NCBI RefSeq assembly: GCF_016801865.2
Contig: NC_068938.1
Coordinates: forward strand, 27,021,117 to 27,085,116
From: Culex pipiens pallens
Lineage: Eukaryota > Arthropoda > Insecta > Diptera > Culicidae
Length of the DNA stretch: 64,000 nucleotides
Reading direction: 5' to 3'
Under the pieces are notes generated by a model. The model did no database searches. It worked only from the letters and a program-made list of their open reading frames with translations, and was not told where the DNA came from. The position numbers and the translations under genes are program-made. Positions 55,378-64,000 of this stretch are shown here, piece after piece (positions within the stretch are counted from its first letter, which is position 1; every line of letters begins with the position of its first letter).

Positions 55378-55547
55378 ATGAATACAAAGAGACGAGTTGT
55401 TCCTTTAAATTCCGCTATATATTTTTAATATCTTGACAGATACGTATTTCGTCTACTACTTGCAGACTTCATCAGTGTTCTGTTCCCGAACTCGAACTCG
55501 AAATATACAGCGAAATTAAAAGGAACAACTCGTCTCTTTGTATTCAT
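55378..55547. repeat. 170-bp hairpin with 47-bp inverted arms
   Basis: 'atgaatacaaagagacgagt' at 55378 is mirrored by its complement ending at 55547, and the pairing continues for about 47 bp with few mismatches. The loop includes 'gacagatacgtatttcgtc' and 'gcagacttcatcagtgt'. It may be a MITE end fragment or a folded-back copy of a larger element. Confidence 0.75.
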
Positions 55548-58500
55548 AGTAATGCATTCTGCTAAAACACTCAACCAAACCACGAATTGATTTTGTTACT
55601 TTAATATTGGACGGTTCATTTGTTCAAAAAAAAAAAAAACTAAATTTAAATTTTCAAGCCTTTTCAACATTTGTCAGCAAAAAATCATAACAAAATGCTT
55701 TATATCATATAAGATTTTTGTCTTTATCTGTTTTGTGATCCCAAAATAAAAAAAATAACAAATTAAAAATAATTTATTTGATAAAAATTCATAAATAAAC
55801 TTTGTACAATATATTCTTAATATTTTTTAGCAAAATTATACATAAAATAAGCAGTGGCCTTAACTTTTATTATAAAAACGATATCGTTGATGATTTTAGT
55901 ACTATCCTCAAAGTGTCGAGTTTTCACTTAAAAATTAAGTTCGAAACGGAAAACAGACTGCATTTTCGAACTTTTTGGACAAATTTCTACTAACAACTGA
56001 AAAAGTAGTTTTTAAATAACAAATGTTTAGTATTAATGAAACTGAATTCAAAAATTCTAGAAATTTAGAGAAACTTGATCATTCACGAAAAAAAATTTTT
56101 ATGTTGTTTTTCTTTGGGTCGATGAGCTTAAATTCGGCCCTAAAAATACTCTAGTGCGATTTGTAAATTTAAAATAAAAAAATGGTGACAAAAATGGCGG
56201 TGATCTGCACTAATGGTCTCCTAAACATTCAATTTGGCTTTTAATAGACATGCGACAAGATTTGAATGCAATTAAATTAGTTTTTAATGAAAATCGATCG
56301 ACTTTTTTATAATGTGGTATGGTATCTTTTTACTTACGCAATCTTGAATTGTATCAATGTTATAAAGAGATAATCTTGCAAATTTATATGGACTTCACGA
56401 AAAAAATAATTGAAAAATGATTTTAAAATAATAATTTCAATCCTGTTAAAACAAATAAATGAACGAGAAGTATCACAAAATGCATTACCTCATTACAGTT
56501 TTGTTTTTTTCGACATGTGGTCATTAAATTAAAACTTAATAAAATCCAATAGTTTACAATCAATTTTACATTATTTTTTGCCCCCTGATTTATTAAAGAA
56601 ATTTTGAAGTGGTAACTTAAAATAAAATTTGCTTTTGCCTTGAGTGATAATTTTATGTGGGTTTTAATGATTTTGTTTTATTTTATGTTGTTTGTTATTT
56701 TGAAATATTTAAATATTTTTAATTTTCTTGTAAATTTTCTATTATTTTGGCTAAACCAGCAAAACACTCTCACTAAGCACCCGGCTCCATTACCCTAACC
56801 ATGCTTCCACAAAACACTTGAAGGGGGGAAAATTCCACTTCGTTAGCACGCTGCCCAAATCCCAGCAGCTTCCAGCAAATAGAAAGATGTAGAAAAAAAA
56901 GAAGCTAAACCCCGCTCACAATCGGATTAAGCTAAATGAGTTTGCAAAAATCGATTTGCTTAATCCAGCTGCCAGACACACGGTTCAGCAAAACAAATAA
57001 AAAAAAGCACAGTAAATGAAAATATTTTCAGGTTGAGTTGATCCTGGTTAGAGGGGTAAGGTAGGTAGAGAAAAAAACAAAAGCTAATGTGTTTAATATG
57101 TTTTTTTTTCAATTTTTTTCCCAGAATTTACTTGCTATCATGAAGACTGAATAGACAAGTGATGAGAATAATATGTGCCACTGCTCAAGGTTGGTGAACC
57201 GTAAATTAAATTCCCAAAATTAAACTCTCATTTGAAGTGGTTAAGGAGGGGGCGTAAAACGAGAAACATTTGATTAAAAAATTCAACCAGAATAAAACCG
57301 TTGCCTAACTAGCTCCATTGCTTGTTGCTGTATAGTTGCACTGCTGTTGATGATGCCTTGCAGAAAAAAGGTAAGATCCGGACGATTACAAACAAGTGTT
57401 CTACCTGTGTTGCTCCCTCAGTTAGATGCGAACAGTGATAATTTTTAATCAAAAATTGGTCAAACTTTTTTTTTGAAATTTGATCTGTTTTGAAATAACT
57501 TTTTTGATGTCTTTATTTATTTGTTCAAAAATTACTATTTTTTTAATTGTCTCAACTCCAACAATTCCCTAAATGCAAAAACCCCGTAAAACCTTTAGGA
57601 CTTCCAAGTTCCAAGCCTTATTACCTTTGCTCAGAGTGAAAAAAAAACGAGAAGAAGCTATGAAAAACAAGTTTTCCCCTCAACTCGAGCCCGGTACAAA
57701 ACGGCGAATGGGAAAATATAGCCATAAAAGATTTTCTCTGGGTTGCAAGAGAGAGCAGTTTTTTGCCGCACCATTTTTGACCCAGCCGCCCGACGTAACA
57801 TAATTATTCTGGAGTTTGGAGCCCCACCTGATGATGGCAGCAGCTGGTTTTGTTACATTTTACAGAGTTGAAGAAAAAAAAATGCTGAGGGAAAGTGCAC
57901 GGTGCGGAAAAAAAGTCGAGGATGAAGAGTACGAAATAAAGAATAATATCTTTGGGCGGCAGGTGGCGCTGAAAGTTGAAACTATGTCATAAGGACCTGG
58001 GACTGAGATTTTTTTTAATATTGAAAAATAGCTTCTCAGAGAAAATTATGCAACTCGTTTTTAATGAAATATCAAATTATTCAAATACAAATTTTATTTT
58101 AAAATTCGTCAATTTTCAACAAAAATAAAAGATTTTTAAGGACAACACAACTTTACAAAATAATCTAACTAATTTAAGAAAGAAAAGATGAAAAGATACT
58201 CAAAACAAACCCAATTCCATGCAAACGAAACTTTTCTTGTTTGCAATCTCGAGTTGCATCTTTCAGATCTGCACCAACCAGCTTCTGCCGCCACAACAAT
58301 GGCACCACTTTCGCCGTGGTGAAACCTTTGCCAAGTCATTCGTGGAAAAGTTGTTGCTCAACGATCATCCGTGCACAGAGTGCAACCCGTTCGACCTGGT
58401 ATAGCGAAACTATTTGCGTACAATAATCCAGAAAAGTTGACGAGATAACGCTGACAAAAAAATAGTGCTGCGGTGGAAAACTGCAGGCAGCTTTTCCGGC

Positions 58501-58787
58501 GGAGAAAAACTTTTTCCCTCCCCCCCAAACTCTCACTCATTGTTATAAATTCAGTCACACAGAACTCACACTCGAAACCACTTGTGCAAGCTCAACTGTT
58601 GCCAACTTTTTCCCCCACCCCCGCCGGTAATTGTGTGGATGAAAAGTGTATCCTCTTGAAAATCTGCTGTAAATTTTAATTCAGCTTTTCGCAACTCTCA
58701 CTTTTTGTCGCGAGCAAAATTCGCGTGCTATTGTGAGTTGTTGTATTCGCTAGGAAACAAAGGCAGTTTGATTAAATGCACATCTAT
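55548..58787. other. Non-coding stretch
   Basis: 55548-56750 is AT-rich. 56750-57430 and 57550-58740 are more balanced and apparently single-copy, probably flanking or regulatory sequence of the minus-strand gene. One small ORF with a signal-peptide-like start lies at 58219-58404. Confidence 0.35.
58219..58404 (+). CDS. Small ORF with signal-peptide-like N-terminus (doubtful)
   Basis: Sixty-one codons starting MQTKLFLFAISSCIFQICTN, a plausible secretory signal, followed by a short hydrophilic part with two Cys near the C-terminus. An overlapping frame of the same length is also open, which lowers confidence. No family recognised. It could be chance or one exon of a peptide gene. Confidence 0.15.
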   Translation: MQTKLFLFAISSCIFQICTNQLLPPQQWHHFRRGETFAKSFVEKLLLNDHPCTECNPFDLV

Positions 58788-58789
58788 TA

Positions 58790-59921
58790 GGGTATTTGTC
58801 CCTATTTTGGGCCTAGTACCTATATTGAGCCAACCAAACTTAATTTGACGAAATTGTGCATTTCACCGTCAATTTGCAGGCAACTGCCACTAGGGAATGA
58901 TATTTGCTGTCATTAGCTTCAGTTTGGTGGGCAAAAATAATTCACCATTTCCTTTTAAATAGGAAAAAACGGAATAAACAAATCACTCGTCAAATTTTTC
59001 GTGGAAAATTACTAGTTGCCCATTAGGCCCAAAATTTTCACCACTTTTGCTTACCGCTTGTTGACACTCAGCGTCACGGCTTTCATCACTCGGCACACGA
59101 ATGAGAGCCTTCCCCCAAATCTCAAACCACCAGCAATAGGTTTTTATTGGCGGTTAGCATTATCCCGTTTCAAAAAACAATCACTAAACTGACACCAATC
59201 AATTATATTCTTAATCAAAGTTACTATCTTAATTTTGTAGACGATGCCTGTATTTTCAGTCCATTTGAAACTTCTACAAACTATGACAGTGTGTGCGCGC
59301 CTTTCACATCTCAAAGTCCTTACTCGCGTAGTACGGGTTAAATAATTGGCTGCGCAACAAATATTTAATTATGTTTAAAGCTCATAAATTAATGAAATAA
59401 ATTATGCTCATTCAATTTATGCACGTAATTTAACTGTTACTGGTTAAATCAATCATTCTAACGATGATTTGTGGCTTGAAACCGCACAACGATTTAGCCT
59501 GTTTGGTGACCGTACTTTTTGGGGCTGAACTGTACGAGCTGGGGCTGAACCGTACGTCAAAAAAGTTCGCCACGTGCTTCGAGATTTCAACCAATCAGAA
59601 GGTAGGCCGAAAATGTATGTATGTATGTATGATCCCCATACCCGCAGGCAACTTGGTCAGAAGGTAGGCCGAAAATATGCACAAAGAAGGTCGTATGCTA
59701 AGAGCAATATCCCCAAAATAGGGGCAAAAAGTGTTTTAGTTTTTCGTGCTTTTACAGCGATATAAGACATTTTTATCAAAATGTTGATAATGTACGAGTT
59801 TAAGCGTTAAAAAACCAACTTATTCATGTAAAACAAACTAGGCTGCCAATAGCAGCCTTTGTGAATACATCAAATTAAAAGTGCGCTCTGCTTAGTAGGC
59901 CCAAAATAGGGACAAATACCC
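58790..59921. mobile_element. TIR element 'GGGTATTTGTCCC' with TA flanks
   Basis: Perfect 30-bp inverted repeats if the flanking AT/TA are counted (58786-58815 and 59896-59925), containing 'ggtatttgtccctattttgg'. TA on each side (58788-58789 and 59922-59923) suggests a TA target. No transposase ORF. It carries a tiny nested retroposon fragment at 59615-59656. Confidence 0.75.
59615..59656 (-). mobile_element. 42-bp retroposon 3' stub with 20-bp duplication
   Basis: Flanked by a perfect 20-bp direct repeat 'tcagaaggtaggccgaaaat' (59595-59614 and 59657-59676). On the minus strand the stub is 'ccaagttgcctgcgggtat' and following bases ending in CATA repeats, typical of an extremely 5'-truncated LINE or SINE insertion. 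Confidence 0.65.
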
Positions 59922-59925
59922 TAAT

Positions 59926-60369
59926 TTCGTCACATGGTGGAAATGTGCTCAAGATTGCCTGAATGTATCATTTACTTATTTATAATTAATAGGCAATTCA
60001 ATATTACTTAATTTTTATCAAATGGTTTTCAAATCAAAATCATAAAACGTAAGAATACACCTTGGAATACACAATGTTTGGGTCATTCCATGTCAACTTA
60101 GTACACGATTGGACTCTGTGTGGGCCCGAATAATACCCTCGCATGTGCGCCCCTTGTACTAAGCGTTACGCACACCCGTAACACATACGTCCTGTCAGCG
60201 GACAGCTGTCAGTCGAGGTCAACAAACGATCAGCCTCTTCCAACACCGATCTCCGGACGAACCAGACGTGTTGGGGATTCTCCCCGCGGCACCAACACAG
60301 GATTCCCACAGACTTGACCTCCTTCGATTTTTACCATAAAAATTTTACCATAAATGGATGTTTAAAAAA
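59926..60369. other. Non-coding, partly GC-richer sequence
   Basis: 60080-60330 is markedly more GC-rich than its surroundings. An ORF (60120-60317) has no recognisable domain. Possibly a retroelement fragment, but no LTR or tail was identified. Confidence 0.3.
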
Positions 60370-60883
60370 ACTCTAAAAATTTTAGAAAATTTTAGTGTTG
60401 GAAGTTTGACTTGTTTTATGTGACTTTGCTAATGTTTTTAAAATTGTAATTTTTTTTCAGGGGTCAGCTTTGGCTATGATTTTTTACTAACATTTCCGAT
60501 ATTTTAAATAAAAAGAAGTTAACAGTAATTTTTGTAGTGTTCCAGACTATGCCTCGACGCATTTTTGTTTACAATTTAAATGATAATGGTGCCATTTTAG
60601 AGCAGAAAATATGAAAAACAAGCAAAAAATTGAACAAGTGACTTAAAAAACATGAAAAAATAGAAAGGCAAAATATAATGATAGGAGATGGTAGAATAGG
60701 CCAAATAATACCAAAAATAAACACAAACTGAACAAGATAAATTCAAATTAAAATACTAAAAATGGAAAAAGAGACATAAAAAAAGAGAAGTAAAAATTTT
60801 CGTAGAACAAAGGGTGCTCAAAATGACCTTCTGAACACGGAAAAAATAAAAATTTTGGAAAAAAAAATTTGGGCGGTAGAGGG
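60370..60883 (-). mobile_element. piggyBac-like MITE copy, truncated
   Basis: Minus-orientation copy of the 33193-33809 element: the terminus 'ggtagaggg' ends at 60883, and internal motifs 'ggaagtttgacttgttttat', 'aatgataatggtgccatttt' and 'tgataggagatggtagaata' are in order. The opposite end is missing. The flank at the intact end is TTTA rather than TTAA. Confidence 0.75.
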
Positions 60884-61504
60884 TTTACAGAAATCTCAAG
60901 TTTGGTGCCGTTCTATTGAAATATTTTTTGATCCTCTATTGATGGCACCACCCTATTTTTCGACTGTTGAAAACAGTTTTTTTGCCCATGACTTTGGAAC
61001 TATTAGACAATAGACTTTCTTTCGGTTACAATTGATAGGAAATTGTCCAAGGAATTCGATAAATATAAAATTAGATAAAGTTTTAGAATTGTGTTGTGAC
61101 CAATTTTCTATTTATGTACTTTTTCTATGACCATCGTGTTGGACTCTTTTCAAAAAAATAAAGAGGGCTGAATGTACCAAACAATTTTGCCCCAAATGGT
61201 TATAACTTGAAAACGCTGAAGAGCTCAAATGATGGTTCTTTGGTCCACTTAAACATATAAAAAAAAAATCAAATATGGTTAAGTTTTTTAAACAAGAGCT
61301 TCAATAAAAAAATTCAAGTGTAAGGATCTGAGGAGGATTCTGAAAAGTTATATTCAAAACCTATAACGTTGCCCAAGATACCAAATCGATCAAGAAATCC
61401 CTTCTCAAAATACAAATTTAAATGCCCATATTGTATGACCAGCCCCAACATTTTAAGGAGCCTTGATTATGGCTGGTACAAATTTTATTTAAAGATGAAA
61501 ACGT
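60884..61504. other. AT-rich repeat-derived sequence
   Basis: Non-coding. 61370-61445 is a 'gataccaaatcgatcaagaa' copy of the dispersed repeat. Confidence 0.4.
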
Positions 61505-61508
61505 AAGT

Positions 61509-62861
61509 GGGTAATTCTCTACCAACTCACACGAAATCGGGAAAAGTTGCCCCGACCCCTCTTCGATTTGCTCGAAACTTTGTCCTAAGGGGTAACTTTT
61601 GTCCCTGATCACGAATCCGAGGTCCGTTTTTTGATATCTCGTGACGGAGGGGCGGTACGACCCCTTCCATTTTTGAACATGCGAAAAAAGAGGTGTTTTT
61701 CAATAATTTGCAGCCTGAAACGGTGATGAGATAGAAATTTGGTGTCAAAGAGACTTTTATGTAAAATTAGACGCCCGATTTGATGGCGTACTCAGAATTC
61801 CGAAAAAAACGTATTTTTCATCGAAAAAAACACTAAAAAAGTTTTAAAAATTCTCCCATTTTCCGTTACTCGACTGTAAAAAATTTTGGCACATGTCATT
61901 GTATGGGAAATTTAATGTACTTTTCGAATCTACATTGTCCCAGAAGGGTCATTTTTTCATTTAGAACAAAATTTTTCATTTTAAAATTTCGTGTTTTTTC
62001 TAACTTTGCAGGGTTATTTTTTAGAGTGTAACAATGTTCTACAAAGTTGTAGAGCAGACAATTACAAAAATTTTGATATATAGACATAAGGGGTTTGCTT
62101 ATAAACATCACAAGTTATCGCGATTTTACAAAAAAAAGTTTTGAAAAAGTTACTTTTTGCGTTTCTCTTTGTTTCGTCGTCCGTGTCTGTCGCGGGTGAC
62201 CATGAACGGCCATGATCGACGACGACCAACTTTTTCAAAACTTTTTTTCGTAAAATCGCGATAACTCGTGATTTTTATAAGCAAATCCCTTATGTCTATA
62301 TATCAAAATTTTTGTAATTGTTTGTTCTACAACTTTGTAGAACATTGTTACACTCTAAAAAATAACCCTGCAAAGTTAGAAAAAACACGAAATTTTAAAA
62401 TGAAAAATTTTGTTCTAAATGAAAAAATGACCCTTCTGGGACAATGTAGATTCGAAAAGTACATTAAATTTCCCATAAAATGACATGTTCCAAAATTTTT
62501 TACAGTCGAGTAACGGAAAATGGGAGAATTTTTAAAACTTTGTAGTGTTTTTTTCGATGAAAAATACGTTTTTTCGGAATTCTGAGTACGCCATCAAATC
62601 GGGCGTCTAATTTTACATAAAAGTCCCTTTGACACCAAATTTCTATCTCATCACCGTTTCAGGCTGCAAATTATTGAAAAAAACACCTCTTTTTTCGCAT
62701 GTTCAAAAATGGAAGGGGTCGTACCGCCCCTCCGTCACGAGATATCAAAAAACGGACCTCGGATTCGTGATCAGGGACAAAAGTTACCCCTTAGGACAAA
62801 GTTTCACGCAAATCGAAGAGGGGTCGGGGCAACTGCTGTGTGAGTTGGCGGAGAATTACCC
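61509..62861. mobile_element. 1.35-kb palindromic transposable element
   Basis: Two near-perfect inverted arms (61509-62151 and 62228-62861) around a 76-nt loop. The outer end is 'gggtaattctc' and complement. A 4-bp direct repeat 'aagt' lies on each side (61505-61508 and 62862-62865). No transposase. Single-arm relatives occur at 5290-5740, 25290-25730 and 30281-30440. A transcript through it could fold into a hairpin of more than 600 bp. Confidence 0.88.
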
Positions 62862-62865
62862 AAGT

Positions 62866-63268
62866 GCTATCAGGTAAAATCAATTAATAATGTATTTTAA
62901 GCATGTTTGGTTTATTCAAAAAGTCTTTTGAATTTTTGAAAATTTTCAATGTTTAGTATTGCTAAAAGTTTTATTTAGCAAACAATTCTGTTTTCGTCAA
63001 ATCTCACATTTTTTGGAAACAAATGATCGCGAAACACCTTAACTAGTAACTAATACTTTTTTCATTCAAATGTTAAAACTTTAGCATGTTATTTCAATTT
63101 TTATATCAGTTTTTATTTAAAAAAAAAAAACAGAAATATTCTCAAAAAAAAAAAACAGAATCCATTTCAGATGCAAAATTATACCTGCAATCGAAATTGG
63201 CAAAAACTTGGGCTTTTTTATATATAAAATGCAGAAAAGCATGGGAGCAGCAGTGGTACTTCACATGT
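62866..63268. other. AT-rich non-coding sequence
   Basis: A-rich runs at about 63118-63160; no gene or catalogued repeat recognised. Confidence 0.35.
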
Positions 63269-64000
63269 GAGCAGTTCTCTACGGAATCGGTCTTTTTTCT
63301 TTAATTTTAATTTTTGTATTTTTTAATCCAGCTGAAACTTTTTTGGTGCCTTTGGTATGCCCAAAGAAGCCATTTTGCATCATTAGTTTGTCCATATAAT
63401 TTTCCATACAAATTTGGCAGCTGTCCATACAAAAATGATATGTGAAAATTCAAAAATCTGTATCTTTTGAAGGAATTTTTTGATCGATTTGGTGTCTTCG
63501 GCAAAGTTGTAGGTATGGATATGGACTACACTGAAAAAAAATGATACACGGTAAAAAAAAATTTGGTGATTTTTTATTTAACTTTTTGTCACTAAAACTT
63601 GATTTGCAAAAAAACACTATTTTTAATTTTTTTTATTTTTTGATATGTTCTAGAGGACATAAAATGCCAACTTTTCAGAAATTTCCAGAATGGGCAAAAA
63701 ATTTTTGACCGAGTTATGATTTTTTGAATCAATACAGATTTTTTCAAAAAATCGAAATATTGGTCGCAAAAATTTTTCAACTTCATTTTTCGATGTAAAA
63801 TCGAATTTGCAATCAAAAAATACTTTAGTGATTTTTTGATAAAGTGCACCGTTTTCAAGTTATAACCAATTTTAGGTAACTTTTTTGAAAATAGTCGCAG
63901 TTTTTCATTTTTTTAAATTAGTGCCCATGTTTGCCCATCTTTGAAAAAAATATTTTTGAAAAGCTGAGAAAATTCTCTATATTTTGCTTTATTGAACTTT
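63269..64000. mobile_element. Second copy of the 2.2-kb palindromic element, cut by the window edge
   Basis: Begins 'gagcagttctctac' and follows the left arm of the 11696-13895 element nearly base for base through 'aaaatgccaacttttcagaa' and 'gctgagaaaattctctata'. The other arm would lie beyond the window. Confidence 0.85.

Overview
The window reads as AT-rich insect nuclear DNA, most likely from a mosquito and probably Culex. The basis is the long AT-rich non-coding stretches, the dense nested SINEs, MITEs and hAT elements, the dispersed motif 'ttgccgaagacaccaaatcg' that recurs throughout, and one intron-less animal-type ankyrin gene. The species call is inference; no bacterial, plasmid or phage architecture is present and no CRISPR array was seen.

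Only two protein-coding objects are supported. (1) A 1,894-codon uninterrupted ORF on the + strand (42250-47934) encodes a large ankyrin-repeat protein with an Arg-x4-His motif in its middle that resembles a HEPN nuclease signature. (2) A short minus-strand coding exon (52027-52189) encodes a basic N-terminus and a hydrophobic signal-type segment, followed by a good GTAAGT donor. A likely 5' UTR exon lies just upstream (52523-52930). No downstream exon of that gene was recognised between 52 kb and position 1, so much of the window may be one giant intron with the ankyrin gene nested antisense inside it.

Layout. 0-5 kb: tRNA-headed retroposon with a 22-bp duplication, then moderately GC-rich single-copy-looking sequence and a 7-bp tandem array. 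5-14 kb: repeat remnants, a 0.55-kb palindromic MITE and a 2.2-kb palindromic element carrying a SINE. 14.3-16.0 kb: hAT-type element with perfect 8-bp target duplication. 18-21.4 kb: two giant 8-bp arrays, a 10-bp minisatellite and an uninterrupted paralogue of the segment hit by the 2.2-kb palindrome. 24-25 kb: retroposon with 24-bp duplication. 28.1-29.7 kb: SINE split by a second hAT element. 32-33.8 kb: two-orientation repeat cluster and a TTAA-flanked MITE. 35.8-37.6 kb: candidate TIR element with a gene-like fragment. 38.6-41.7 kb: a train of nested MITEs. 42-48 kb: ankyrin gene. 48-52 kb: MITE remnants. 52-53 kb: first exons of the minus-strand gene. 53-58.8 kb: AT-rich and single-copy-looking sequence with one short hairpin. 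58.8-64 kb: more TIR elements, including a 1.35-kb palindrome and the start of a second copy of the 2.2-kb palindrome.

The genes do not form a pathway here. The main stories are the ankyrin/HEPN-like protein, its probable nested position, and an unusually readable stratigraphy of mobile elements (filled and empty sites, nested insertions, exact target duplications), including two long inverted repeats that would form long hairpin RNAs if transcribed.
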